Assembly (NCBI GenBank): GCA_964020085.1
Contig: OZ026599.1
Location: 37,551,437-37,615,436, forward strand
From: Micromussa lordhowensis
Taxonomy: Eukaryota > Cnidaria > Anthozoa > Scleractinia > Lobophylliidae
Direction: 5' to 3'
DNA length: 64,000 nucleotides
Position numbers and translations under genes: made by a program
Notes under the pieces: generated by a model
Told to the model about the DNA's origin: nothing
The model's database searches: none
Seen by the model: only the letters and a program-made list of their open reading frames with translations
Shown: positions 34,801-56,227 of the stretch, piece by piece
Numbering within the stretch: the first letter of the stretch is position 1
Layout: each line of letters begins with the position of its first letter

Positions 34801-37777
34801 CAGCCAAACACCAAATTTGAGCTTGGGAGCTTCAGTTAGCATTGGATCCTTCGAACAAGAGGGAAATGTGAGTGAGCAGACAGTAGGAAACAAAAAGGTT
34901 TCATCCAATCAGAGTCCATCATCTGGTGCTGGAATTTCATTTGGTTCACCTAGAACAAGCCAAATAAATGCAAAGCCGAGCTACTCCTTCGGTTCAATCA
35001 GCCAAACACCAAATTTGAGCTTGGGAGCTCTAGTCAGCGCTGGATCCTCCGGACAGGAGGGAAATGTCAGCGAGCAGACGGTACTAAACAAAAAAGTTTC
35101 ATCCAATCAGAGTCCATCATCTGGTGCTGGCATTTCATTTGGTTCACCTAAAACAAGTCAAATAAATGCAAAGCCGAGCTACTCCTTCGGTTCAATCAGC
35201 CAAACACCAAATTTGAGCTTGGGAGCTCTAGTCAGCGCTGGATCCTCCGGACAGGAGGGAAATGTCACCGAGCAGACGGTACTAAACAAAAAAGTTTCAT
35301 CCAATCAGAGTCCATCATCTGGTGCTGGCATTTCATTTGGTTCACCTAAAACAAGTCAAATAAATGCAAAGCCGAGCTACTCCTTCGGTTCAATCAGCCA
35401 AACACCAAATTTGAGCTTGGGAGCTTCAGTTAGCATTGGATCCTTCGAACAAGAGGGAAATGTGAGTGAGCAGACAGTAGGAAACAAAAAGGTTTCATCC
35501 AATCAGAGTCCATCATCTGGTGCTGGAATTTCATTTGGTTCACCTAGAACAAGCCAAATAAATGCAAAGCCGAGCTACTCCTTCGGTTCAATCAGCCAAA
35601 CACCAAATTTGAGCTTGGGAGCTCTAGTCAGCGCTGGATCCTCCGGACAGGAGGGAAATGTCAGCGAGCAGACGGTACTAAACAAAAAAGTTTCATCCAA
35701 TCAGAGTCCATCATCTGGTGCTGGCATTTCATTTGGTTCACCTAAAACAAGTCAAATAAATGCAAAGCCGAGCTACTCCTTCGGTTCAATCAGCCAAACA
35801 CCAAATTTGAGCTTGGGAGCTCTAGTCAGCGCTGGATCCTCCGGACAGGAGGGAAATGTCAGCGAGCAGACGGTACTAAACAAAAAGGTTTCATCCAATC
35901 AGAGTCCATCATCTGGTGCTGGAATTTCATTTGGTTCACCTAAAACAAGTCAAATAAATGCAAAGCCGAGCTACTCCTTCGGTTCAATCAGCCAAACACC
36001 AAATTTGAGCTTGGGAGCTCTAGTCAGCGCTGGATCCTCCGGACAGGAGGGAAATGTCAGCGAGCAGACGGTACTAAACAAAAAGGTTTCATCCAATCAG
36101 AGTCCATCATCTGGTGCTGGAATTTCATTTGGTTCACCTAAAACAAGTCAAATAAATGCAAAGCCGAGCTACTCCTTCGGTTCAATCAGCCAAACACCAA
36201 ATTTGAGCTTGGGAGCTTCAGTTAGCATTGGATCCTTCCAACAAGAGGGAAATGTGAGTGAGCAGACAGTACTAAACAAAAAGGTTTCATTCAATCAGAG
36301 TCCATCATGTGGTGCTGGCATTTCATTTGGTTCACCTAGAACAAGCCAAATAAATGAAAAGCCGAGCTACTCCTTCGGTTCAATCAGCCAAACACCAAAT
36401 TCGAGCTTGGGAGCTCTAGTCAGTGCTGGATCCTCCGGACAGGAGGGAAATGTCAGCGAGCAGACGGTACTAAACAAAAAGGTTTCATCCAATCAGAGTC
36501 CATCATCTGGTGCTGGAATTTCATTTGGTTCACCTAAAACAAGTCAAATAAATGCAAAGCCGAGCTACTCCTTCGGTTCAATCAGCCAAACACCAAATTT
36601 GAGCTTGGGAGCTCTAGTCAGCGCTGGATCCTCCGGACAGGAGGGAAATGTCAGCGAGCAGACGGTACTAAACAAAAAGGTTTCATCCAATCAGAGTCCA
36701 TCATCTGGTGCTGGAATTTCATTTGGTTCACCTAAAACAAGTCAAATAAATGCAAAGCCGAGCTACTCCTTCGGTTCAATCAGCCAAACACCAAATTTGA
36801 GCTTGGGAGCTCTAGTCAGCGCTGGATCCTCAGGACAGGAGGGAAATGTCAGCGAGCAGACGGTACTAAACAAAAAGGTTTCATCCAATCAGAGTCCATC
36901 ATCTGGTGCTGGCATTTCATTTGGTTCACCTAAAACAAGTCAAATAAATGCAAAGCCGAGCTACTCCTTCGGTTCAATCAGCCAAACACCAAATTTGAGC
37001 TTGGGAGCTTCAGTTAGCATTGGATGCTTCGAACAAGAGGGAAATGTGAGTGAGCAGACAGTACTAAACAAAAAGGTTTCATCCAATCAGAGTCCATCAT
37101 CTGGTGCTGGCATTTCATTTGGTTCACCTAGAACAAGCCAAATAAATGAAAAGCCGAGCTACTCCTTCGGTTCAATCAGCCAAACACCAAATTTGAGCTT
37201 GGGAGCTCTAGTCAGCGCTGGATCCTCCGGACAGGAGGGAAATGTCAGCGAGCAGACGGTACTAAACAAAAAGGTTTCATCCAATCAGAGTCCATCATCT
37301 GGTGCTGGAATTTCATTTGGTTCACCTAAAACAAGTCAAATAAATGCAAAGCCGAGCTACTCCTTCGGTTCAATCAGCCAAACACCAAATTTGAGCTTGG
37401 GAGCTCTAGTCAGCGCTGGATCCTCCGGACAGGAGGGAAATGTCAGCGAGCAGACGGTACTAAACAAAAAAGTTTCCTCCAATCAGAGTCCATCATCTGG
37501 TGCTGGCATTTCATTTGGTTCACCTAAAACAAGTCAAATAAATGCAAAGCCGAGCTACTCCTTCGGTTCAATCAGCCAAACACCAAATTTGAGCTTGGGA
37601 GCTTCAGTTAGCATTGGATCCTTCGAACAAGAGGGAAATGTGAGTGAGCAGACAGTAGTAAACAAAAAGGTTTCTTCCAATCAGACTCCATTATCTGCTG
37701 CAGGATTTTCAGTTGGTTCACCTGAAACAAGCCAAATTGATGCAAAGCCGACTTACTTTTTTGGTTCCACACGCTGA
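1899..37777 (+). CDS. Giant RanBP2/Nup358-like FG-repeat protein, 6 coding exons, 10,802 aa
   Basis: Coding exons are 1899-2010, 2122-2222, 2327-2404, 3984-4100, 5444-25707 and 26041-37777. All junctions are GT..AG with matching phases (1,0,0,0,2), and the sum is 32,409 nt, exactly 10,803 codons. An in-frame TAG at 1851 precedes the ATG. Order: coiled coil (residues 1-160); half zinc finger fused to a Ran-binding domain (RanBD, 296-417); zinc finger (about 451-475); FG segment; ten 581-aa units (594-6356); RanBD (6357-6471); zinc finger (about 6506-6531); RanBD (6682-6814); IR-like motif (about 6844-6875); RanBD (6970-7104); zinc finger (7135-7159); about 55 66-aa FG units to the end. In Nup358, RanBDs bind RanGTP, zinc fingers bind RanGDP or coatomer, and FG repeats bind transport receptors, so a nuclear-pore or annulate-lamellae role is inferred. 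No TPR or cyclophilin domain is seen. It could be a diverged Nup358 paralogue or a Nup358 fragment fused to another coiled-coil gene. Confidence 0.88.
2696..2812 (+). repeat. Single arm of the palindromic element family
   Basis: GAAGGGCTAACGCTCGAAAC ... CCAGTTGATAAAACCAAA matches one arm of the elements at 50456 and 61304 but without the inverted partner or the tail. Lies in intron 3 of the giant gene. Confidence 0.75.
2824..2913. repeat. ~40-bp-arm imperfect inverted repeat
   Basis: AACAATTATCCTGC...CGCGGAATATCGTCT, a 10-bp loop, then the inverted copy AGACGATATTCGAATTCCGC ... AGGATAATTGTT. It directly follows the palindromic-element arm at 2696-2812. Confidence 0.8.
3700..3780. repeat. Polypyrimidine tract with C-run
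   Basis: About 80 bp almost entirely C and T, ending in a run of about 14 C. Lies in intron 3 of the giant gene. Such tracts can form triplex structures and are error-prone in sequencing. Confidence 0.8.
4852..5090 (+). mobile_element. MITE family A, copy 1
   Basis: Left TTGTTCAAAGCCCGATTAAG then CTAACCCAGGATTA; right TAATCCTGGGTCAGCGTTAA then TTCGAACAACTCGGCC. About 240 bp, in intron 4 of the giant gene. A G-rich purine tract (GGAGGGGGCAGGGGGAGG) follows at about 5172. Confidence 0.7.
5915..6286 (+). other. Half RanBP2 zinc finger fused in frame to an N-truncated RanBD
   Basis: GSWTCSVC (5915-5938) is the first half of a RanBP2-type zinc finger (first Cys pair). It runs straight into EELMFSSRAKLYRYD, the core of a Ran-binding domain, with only FCD between. 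The second Cys pair of the finger and the first RanBD strand (the FEPxxPLP and TGEE motifs seen in the sister domains) are missing. The rest of the RanBD is present: WKERGIG, RILMRRE, CANHFIT, WIWNTFADFS and the terminal helix FKEKFEQCQ. The linker before the half finger (AIGTSKKGSDL) closely matches the linker before the complete finger at 6386 (AIGTSQKRSDL). This suggests a RanBD-linker-finger module was duplicated and then lost an internal piece. Confidence 0.85.
6386..6460 (+). other. RanBP2-type zinc finger (complete, first)
   Basis: GSWSCSVCLVTN followed by VCVACGA gives the W-x-C-x2-C ... C-x2-C layout of RanBP2/NZF-family fingers, with the expected N in the VTN turn. In Nup358 and Nup153 such fingers bind Ran-GDP. 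It is followed directly by an FG-type linker of SSPFxFG segments that leads into the 581-aa array. Confidence 0.9.
6460..6814 (+). other. Diverged SSPFxFG segment preceding the large array
   Basis: A short run of about five degenerate units of roughly 20 residues, each with the pattern NSSPFxFGxSDSG (for example SSPFNFGISD, SSPFTFRSNN, CSPFKFATSD). The last of these blends into the SSPFTAGKT start of the first 581-aa unit. This diverged FG linker probably supplied the sequence similarity for the unequal exchange that created the 1,743-bp array. Confidence 0.7.
6815..24103 (+). repeat. In-frame tandem array: 10 units of 1,743 bp (581 aa), first unit 1,602 bp
   Basis: Units start at 6815, 8417, 10160, 11903, 13646, 15389, 17132, 18875, 20618 and 22361; the last ends at 24103. 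All have an identical 1,743-bp period except unit 1, which lacks 141 bp. Each begins SSPFTAGKTD and ends RQDEEKLY. Each carries about eight FG dipeptides (FTFG, AAFG, VAFG, VFGG, LSFG, FSFG, FQFG, HVFG), a TVIVEECDD acidic segment, an EDCLLVYE motif and a Cys-rich CSGCLGC patch. Copies are almost identical and differ at a few sites (S/G in KPKE-S/G-D, V/E in YD-V/E-EN, G/D in QST-G/D-T) in mosaic combinations. The unit end matches the linker before a RanBD, so the array arose by exchange between an FG linker and a pre-RanBD linker. Confidence 0.97.
24104..24448 (+). other. RanBD with internal deletion (second RanBD)
   Basis: Starts FEPFIPLPDEI and TGEEGLEVLF, then AKLYRFDADSG passes directly into QGRVLMRRE. 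The WKERG(x)GDIKIL strand present in the other three RanBDs of this protein, about 17 residues, is absent. Later parts are normal: CANNNINPGMELKP, SWVWCTPTDYAEGE and the C-terminal helix. Because the missing strand is a core element of the fold, this copy is probably impaired or structural. The reading frame is intact. Confidence 0.85.
24551..24628 (+). other. RanBP2-type zinc finger (second)
   Basis: DVWTCEMCYVGNNTK followed by KCIACNFTN preserves both C-x2-C pairs and the conserved Trp. It lies between two RanBDs, repeating the RanBD-finger module seen elsewhere in the protein. Confidence 0.88.
25079..25478 (+). other. Complete RanBD (third)
   Basis: All hallmark blocks are present in order: FEPVIPLPEKV, TGEEGQEVMF, KLLRYD, WKERGLGDIKIL, YRVLMRREHV, CANHMIS, AWLWTTLADFSDE, LGARFKT and a C-terminal helix. 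This looks like an intact Ran-binding domain of the Nup358/RanBP1 family. Confidence 0.93.
25565..25660 (+). other. IR-like / SUMO-interaction-like motif DDILLVFE
   Basis: DDILLVFERR followed by a basic/acidic helix and LPSNFFAYEDS resembles the beginning of the Nup358 internal repeats (IR), where a hydrophobic SUMO-interaction motif is followed by a helix and an LPPxFF turn. The 581-aa units carry the same block (CLLVYE ... LPSNFYNY). The Ubc9-contacting C-terminal part of the IR is not recognisable here, so ligase activity should not be assumed. Confidence 0.6.
25708..26040 (+). other. 333-bp phase-2 intron between the two giant exons
   Basis: Donor AAG|GTTGGT and acceptor TTTTTCTTTTCAG|CG. 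The two leftover bases AG plus C make a Ser codon, and translation continues in the same frame on both sides. The alternative nearby donor TTG|GTACTG at 25712 leaves the wrong phase. The intron has in-frame stops, so without splicing the protein ends at 25741. Confidence 0.85.
26276..26680 (+). other. Complete RanBD (fourth)
   Basis: FEPIIPLPDKI, TGEEDEEVMF, AKLYRF, WKERGVGDIKLL, IRVLMRRNQV, CANHQIT, SWVWSTLGDFSE, LAVRFKSE and FKDKFEECQELL are all present. This is the best match in the protein to canonical RanBP1/Nup358 domains. It is preceded by GAQLFAAQNTED, homologous to the ARAQLFAEISEE segment at the end of each 581-aa unit. Confidence 0.95.
26771..26845 (+). other. RanBP2-type zinc finger (third)
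   Basis: GSWECDTCMVRND followed by ECAACGGR, with W, both C-x2-C pairs and the conserved Asn. It immediately precedes the FG array that fills the rest of exon 6. Confidence 0.93.
26970..37777 (+). repeat. In-frame FG array: about 55 units of 198 bp (66 aa) with higher-order periodicity
   Basis: The AAxxAGCCAA/AGTCAA landmark recurs every 198 bp from 27036 to 37731 (54 intervals plus one extra codon near 27425). The consensus unit contains SSNQSPSSGAG, ISFGSPKTSQIN, YSFGSISQTPN and QEGNVSEQTV, giving two to three FG dipeptides each. The first seven or so units are diverged and the rest nearly identical. Variant landmarks repeat at multiples of 198: FQQEG at 30491 and 32273 (1,782 = 9 units); YSFAS at 30830, 32612 and 33998 (9 then 7 units); FEREG at 31481, 33263 and 34649 (9 then 7 units); NVTEQ at 32093 and 35261 (16 units). 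Blocks of 9 and 7 units were therefore duplicated as wholes. Confidence 0.96.
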
Positions 37778-38270
37778 ACGACAAATTAGAGCTCGGAAGC
37801 TCCAGTCAGCTTTTGATTTTTCGGACAGGAGAGAAATGTTACTGAGCAGAGAGTAGCAAACAAAAAGGTTCTATGCAATCACACTCCATCGTCTGGTGCG
37901 ATATTTTCATTATGTTTCCTTATAACAAACGAAAGTGACGAAAGGCCGATTTACTCCTTTGGTTCGGTCAGACAAACAGCAAATTTGAGCTCAACTACAT
38001 CATCTTCTGTAGCTGGGTTTTCGTTTGGATCGACTACATCATCTGCTGGAGCTGGGATTTCGTTTTATTCTACTACTGGAGCTGTTTTTTTTTGTTTGGA
38101 CTGACGACATCAACTGCAGGAGTTGGAGGTTTATTTGGATCAAGTACATCATCTGAGCCAGCGTTCTCTATTTGATCGCCTACACCATCTACTCGTTCAG
38201 TGTTTTCTTTGGATTGGCCACGCCATCCACCAGTTCGACATGTTTAATTGGATCGGGTACATCTTCTAGT
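37778..38270 (+). pseudogene. Decayed continuation of the FG repeats beyond the stop codon
   Basis: The stop TGA at 37775 sits where other units read CAA (Gln), and a second stop (TAG) follows where others have TCG. The next roughly 220 bp still align to the 198-bp unit (FGQERN-like, NKKV-like and YSFGS-like remnants) but carry several stops. From about 38000 a different FG style appears (TTSSxxAGFSFGS) with a frameshift around a T-run near 38090 and further stops. The protein therefore once extended further and its C-terminal FG tail is now non-coding, probably 3' UTR. Confidence 0.75.
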
Positions 38271-38501
38271 TAGATCTTAATAGACAGTTCCTGGGAGTGA
38301 CAGGTGTATGGGGATTAACGACAGTTTAAGGTTGACGAAGCAGCTTGTGCATGGAAACCCAAACATAAAACAAAAACAGAGTCAAGGGATGAATCAGTTG
38401 CCAGGATGCATATTCTGGAATGGTTAACCCATTGAGCAAACTAGAGTTTAGCCTTATTTAGCCTTGGTTAGGTTCCCATGAAGAGATGTAAACGAAGCAT
38501 T

Positions 38502-38507
38502 AATAAA
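38502..38507 (+). promoter_or_regulatory. Candidate poly(A) signal for the giant gene
   Basis: AATAAA about 725 bp after the stop codon and downstream of the decayed FG tail. It is the first well-placed signal on this strand. Support is positional only. Confidence 0.4.
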
Positions 38508-39161
38508 CTGTTTTGAACATGAGAGCGAACATGAAGGCCGCCTGCAGAGGCGAACACAAAAGAAGAACAGAAAAAAAACACCTTTATTCTATTAGGTAAT
38601 TAAACATTATGAAGTAAACATTTGGTTTAACCTCTCGGAAAGTGGCTTACAACTCCATTAGCGGCTGAACACTTGCCCACGTTTGCTCGGAGCGCCAAAG
38701 ATAAAAACGATTCTTGAACTTGTTTGTTCCGGGAAATTATCCGTGTTGTTTATTTACAAGTTTTGGTCCATAAAACTGCAAAACGAAATGAAACTGTTTT
38801 CCTGTTAGACTGAACAAGCTAGTTTGATGTTTAAAATAATAATTATAAATAAGACTCGTGAGAACTAGAACAAGATTACGTCTTTAATGTAAGCTTATAT
38901 ACCAGGAAATTATACCAACTGAAAACGTCAAGTTGCATTACAAGTATTTAGCAAAAGAATATTTACAGGTGACGAAAATACTCAAATCTGATTGACGGGT
39001 CTTATCTGAAGGTCTTATCTTACAATAAGAACATAAAATAAACTGGGCACAATAATGATTAAGGCATTGACTTCGCTGCTGCAAACTAACTAAAAACTCA
39101 AACTAAATACACTCTGCGCCTCCAGATATTAAAATCTAAACTCCAGATTGTTCTGACTTCA
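38508..39161. other. Convergent intergenic region between the giant gene and MCM7
   Basis: AT-rich, no recognisable gene. TTTATT at 38749-38754 is a candidate poly(A) signal for MCM7 (minus strand), about 400 bp past its stop. No tandem repeats or transposon ends were recognised. Confidence 0.5.
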
Positions 39162-52240
<13,079 letters not shown>

Positions 52241-52417
52241 ATTTAGTGGAGATGAAGACAACGTGTTGTATGTGAGGCTGATAAAATTCTAAACTGTTCT
52301 GAAAGCGTCCTGTAGCATGTGACAAATTTGGCGCGAAAAAACCCTACCGCCTTGGTGAATTGTGGGTAGAATATACAATGCAGGTAGACTGGGAACCAAA
52401 AAGGGAACCAACAGAAA
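52241..52417. promoter_or_regulatory. 177-bp bidirectional promoter, MCM7 (-) and GNAT gene (+)
   Basis: The two ATGs point away from each other with only 177 bp between them, so the transcription starts must share this segment. No TATA box is apparent. It contains an E2F site and lies beside a CpG-richer stretch in the GNAT first intron. Confidence 0.75.
52327..52338. promoter_or_regulatory. E2F binding site TTTGGCGCGAAA
   Basis: A perfect match to the E2F/DP consensus TTTSSCGC, extended to a near-palindrome. It lies 87 bp upstream of the MCM7 ATG. MCM genes are classic E2F targets at G1/S, so this placement is functionally sensible. Confidence 0.8.
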
Positions 52418-55400
52418 ATGACAGGCGATGGAGCCGATCAATGTCGCTTGAAGTTTGTTGACCTTCAACAAAGAGCTCTTCCAGAGATTAAATTAAGCGA
52501 GAATTTCACTATCTGCACTTGGAAGGTAAGAGCTAGTAAGAATTGTGGCTCATTTTTTTCCCTTGGGCGGTGGAGAGAGGAGGCTACCCAGATGTAATAG
52601 CGGAGCTCCGGCGGCCGAAGGCCGCCAAGCGGAGCCCCATACCCATATTAGGAAACTGAAGGGAACCCATGAACTGATTTTCTCATGTGTATCATGGCTA
52701 GCGGTATTGCTCGTGGGCGCGTACGCACGACGACGACGACGACGGCGACGGTGGTGGAGTCGCGCAACATGGCGGCCACAATTGACACGTAAACCAAAAC
52801 GAGGCTTCAGTTTTCGCGGGCTTTCCTTGTAGGTTGACAGAGCACATGTACCCTTGGTTTAAAGCGTCCTTTGGACATCCATGTTGCAGTCAATTGACAC
52901 CTGTCAAAACAAGGAATCCGCTGACCAGTATCACGTGACCATATCGCGGGCTCAAGTTCAGGGCTCATCGAGGTCACGTGTTTTTTTAAAGTTGACCGCT
53001 GCCCAAGTGCTGCTTTTTTCGATTAGATCGCGGGCTCATGTCAGGATTAACTTGCTGTAAACAGCGTAGGGTTGGTAGGAAGCCGGTTAACGCTAACCCA
53101 GGATTAAAATTTAACCGAATTATAACCTTTTCTTTTGTACAAAGTTTTTTCACTGCTTTTGTTTTGCGTATTTTGCTTTCATTAAAATTCAAAACACAAA
53201 AACAATATACAGAAAATCTCACCGCAAAGTTACAAAACTCAAATCAAAATTCTACTTTATCCTCGGCTAGTTTGATCGGGCTCTGAACAACCCGGCCCAG
53301 GAGCTACGCTTTTGGGCTGGCCTAAATCTATATATTACGATTGGGCAGGGGGCTTTCGTTTTTCGCAAACAATTTTATCAATCTATTTTGTGATTCCTTT
53401 GGTTGGGTTGCTGCCCCTCACGTTCTCAAAATTACCACAGTCTGCTTATACTTAACTCAAGGCCTTGAAGATCCCTCTTTTTGAACCACTATGTTTCAAA
53501 AGAATAGAATTAATTGTCCCTTGATGTTCCAAATTCCCTCTAGCCCTCCCAGATGGGGTCAAGTTTGCCATCCCTGGCCAACAACAATGACCAATGTCAA
53601 GTTTCTGCCTCCTGGGGAACATCAATTGGTCAAATGCCTGGAGGGTGTGCCCAGGGGGATGTTGATGATTCTATTTGATCAATGTACTAGTAACAGGAAA
53701 ACATAGGATTCAGGAGGTTTAAAGGCCTGAGTCAAATATCGAGAAACCTGTATTAAGCAGACACCCTTGGGACATTCACTAGTGTCCACTTAATACATGG
53801 TGTCTGCTCTAAACAAGTTCTCATATATTGGCCAATATTTTATAATAGTTAATTAATAACCCTTTTATAGCACAGTGTAACACATCGTAAGATCAAAGAC
53901 TGCTCATAGCACAGTGTCCAGTCAGTCAATGCATCAATCTGGAATAATCACTTAGCTTTAAAACAACATCCATGAACAATGGTAAAGGCGTCTGAGCTGA
54001 GTTTTTAGAAGTGTCTGCTTACTGCAGATTTTGTGCAACAAAATGGCTCAATAATGGTGTCTGTGTCTGCTAAACAGGTGTCTGCTGAATGCAGGTTTAT
54101 TTTACAGTATATGTGGCAAGAAAATTTAGGGACTCAAGCTAGTGTCCACTTAATTAATCTAACAGAGGGTGTCTGCTTAATATGAGGTCCACTTAATACA
54201 GGTTTCACTGTAGTATTGAATATAGGGGTACAGTCAGTAACTAATATGAAACACTTTATTCATAACAGAATGGTGATGAAGAAATATGGATGCAAATAGG
54301 TTAGTAAACCTTTTTCCTATGTTTTTGAAATTTAAATTTGTATAGAAAAATTATTTTCATATAGGCAAGGGTTGTACAGCTAAATGTAAGTTTGAGTTTT
54401 ATATTGTGGATATTGAAATTATATTAGGAAGGGAACTGAGCTTCAACAGTGCTTTAAATTTTATTTCCAGAGATACCAACCTAAATAACCTAGCAATTTC
54501 TCCAACTTCTCTGCAATATTGATGTGGACATTTGAGTTCACATTAAGAGCTTCCAAGCTATGCATTTGTCACCCCAGAAAGGTATCCATAAGAGCTTGCT
54601 GTTAAACCACATTTACAGTGTAATCAGGTCTCTTCATTTGCTGGACCTAATTCTCCCATAATTGAGCAGTTCATTTGAATTTGTGTGTTACTGATAAATT
54701 GTAGCTTCTAATAATATTGTGCAAACTTCTGTTTCTAAGATTATCAGTTGAGTTGTGACGCCTTACTTGAACTGATAATCGTAGTATGCATTACTTGCAG
54801 TTAGAGAGGCATTTGGGGACTTTGTGTCTGACTGGAAAACAGAGAGCTTTGTAGAAAGGTATGATCTCATTTTCATTAAATTTAAAGATGATTTCCAGTT
54901 CATACTGCTCAGTCTCAGAACCCTAATGTTTACAAACATTTTAAGTTCCCACTCGATGGAATGCAAATCAATGCTATTCATTGCGAACCACATACACCTT
55001 ATCTTTGAGGCCTTTCAAATTCTTTTCCCAACAGCTTCATTGATTTTTACAGCTGTGAAGTTGTTTCATCAAGTGATATGAGAAAGAACGGCACATAAAG
55101 CTTCAACCTCTTTGCATCCATAATGGCGGTTGTTTTGAAACTTTGAATTTACTTCATGTAAGTAGTTGCAAAATGTTTACATTTTGTAATAAAAAGCAAA
55201 AAGTGCAAACAAACTCTTGAGAGTGCGCTGTATGGACTGGAAATGGAATTGCATGTCAGTTTAGCATTCTACTCATGACCAGGCAATGAATGTAACACAA
55301 AGAGATATATTTTTTAGAGCATTCAATTTGCATCATATACTCTTTGTGTTTGTGTGAGCCCTTACAAAGTCTTTCATGTCCTTAGCATTTCTGCTACACA

Positions 55401-56186
55401 AGAAAAGCACATGTATTGCTGCCTATTAACGAAAGTATGACAGGAATAAATAATTTAACTTAACTTAATGGTGAGTTTTGAAACATCTGTGTTTAGTACC
55501 ATTCACCCTACATATGTAAGTTGTAATTCCTTGTAATTATATTTTGGATCCGCAGTTGAGTTTTGATTGATACCCTTTATCGACCCCCTTGATCGACACT
55601 CCATCAACATCTTGTTCAACGTCTTGATCCACAGTTGGTCGATAGTTGGCAGAGTGTTGACTGCCATATGTATCAATTGACACTCGATGGTGTGTTTGCA
55701 AAAATTAGTCTACTCTTGACCAATTGTTAACCTCCATGCTGATCAAATGTTGACTGAGTATCTACATGTATGGAGATGTTGATCAAGTGTCAATCTATGT
55801 CAATCAAGGGTCGATCAATGGTATTGATTGACACTCAACCGTGGATGTCTTTAGTACAGATGATCCTATCTTTTGTCAAATATTTCTTTGACTGTAGGTA
55901 TTCCTCACATCCTGCACTGTTTAGAGAAGATGGCTTTTTCTTTATCAGTCACAATAACAGATATGTTGCAACAGCATTTGCTTGGCAAGAAGAGCCTCAC
56001 ACCTCTGTAGGAATTCTTCACTGGCTAGCAGTTGTGCCAGAGTATCAGCGACGTGGCTTGGGAAGAGCTCTTGCTCTGTGTGTCCTTAGATACCATAAAG
56101 AGCATGGGAAAACATCAGTAAGTCTAAAGACTGAGGCATACAGGGATGCTGCAATTAAACTTTATGAGGATATTGGGTTTGTATAG
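52418..56186 (+). CDS. GNAT-family N-acetyltransferase, 4 exons, 161 aa
   Basis: Exons 52418-52525, 54269-54299, 54801-54858 and 55898-56186; phases 0, 1, 2; total 486 nt. An in-frame TAG at 52385 lies upstream of the ATG. Begins MTGDGADQCR; acetyl-CoA-binding motif A is LAVVPEYQRRGLGRAL (109-124) with the Q/R-x-x-G-x-G/A loop QRRGLG. Motif-B-like LYEDIGFV ends the protein immediately at the usual GF, so the C terminus is a few residues shorter than common. Single-domain cytosolic GNATs acetylate small amines or protein N-termini; the substrate cannot be read from sequence. It shares a promoter with MCM7. The 31-nt and 58-nt middle exons were found only through phase matching, so they are less certain than exon 4. 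Confidence 0.8.
53060..53325 (-). mobile_element. MITE family A, inverted copy
   Basis: Reads GGTTAACGCTAACCCAGGATT on the left and GAACAACCCGGCCCAGGAGC on the right, the reverse of the copy at 44783. It even shares flanking GCCTAAAAGTGGAGCTCC-like sequence in inverted form, suggesting the true ends lie a little further out. Confidence 0.7.
53735..54215. mobile_element. Foldback element with AAACCTGTATTAAG-type ends
   Basis: Left AAACCTGTATTAAGCAGACA, right TCCACTTAATACAGGTTTC. Internal repeats of GTGTCTGCTTAATA/TGTCCACTTAATAC occur on both strands. No coding capacity. Confidence 0.6.
55545..55868. mobile_element. GATCAA-rich foldback family, copy in GNAT intron 3
   Basis: Interior TTGATCGACACTCCATCAAC and TGTTGATCAAGTGTCAATC; right end GATGTCTTTAGTACAGATGATCC. 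It ends about 30 bp before the last GNAT exon acceptor. Confidence 0.6.
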
Positions 56187-56227
56187 GGTGATGATCAAGG
56201 AAACGAAAGTCAGGCCAAGTGAAGTCT

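Larger units (their letters stand above)
52526..54268 (+). other. First intron of the GNAT gene: GC-rich start and several repeats
   Basis: Begins with a GC hairpin (52600-52640, GGCGGCCGAAGGCCGCC), a (GAC)n run near 52728-52750, and CAAGATGGCGGCC-like sequence. It then holds a family-A MITE (53060-53325) and a long foldback (53735-54215). No additional exon was found. Confidence 0.6.

Noticed and set aside
26123..37777. A separate gene starting at the Met at 26123
   Set aside because: The sequence upstream of that Met (EESNPAADGPEE) is open, preceded by a good acceptor, and joins in phase to the donor at 25708.
6815..37777. CRISPR array or non-coding satellite
   Set aside because: The repeats are contiguous with no spacers, are eukaryotic coding sequence in one frame, and have no stops over 32 kb.
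52526..54268. GNAT intron 1 is exactly 1,743 bp, the same as the big repeat period
   Set aside because: Coincidence: no sequence similarity to the repeat unit.
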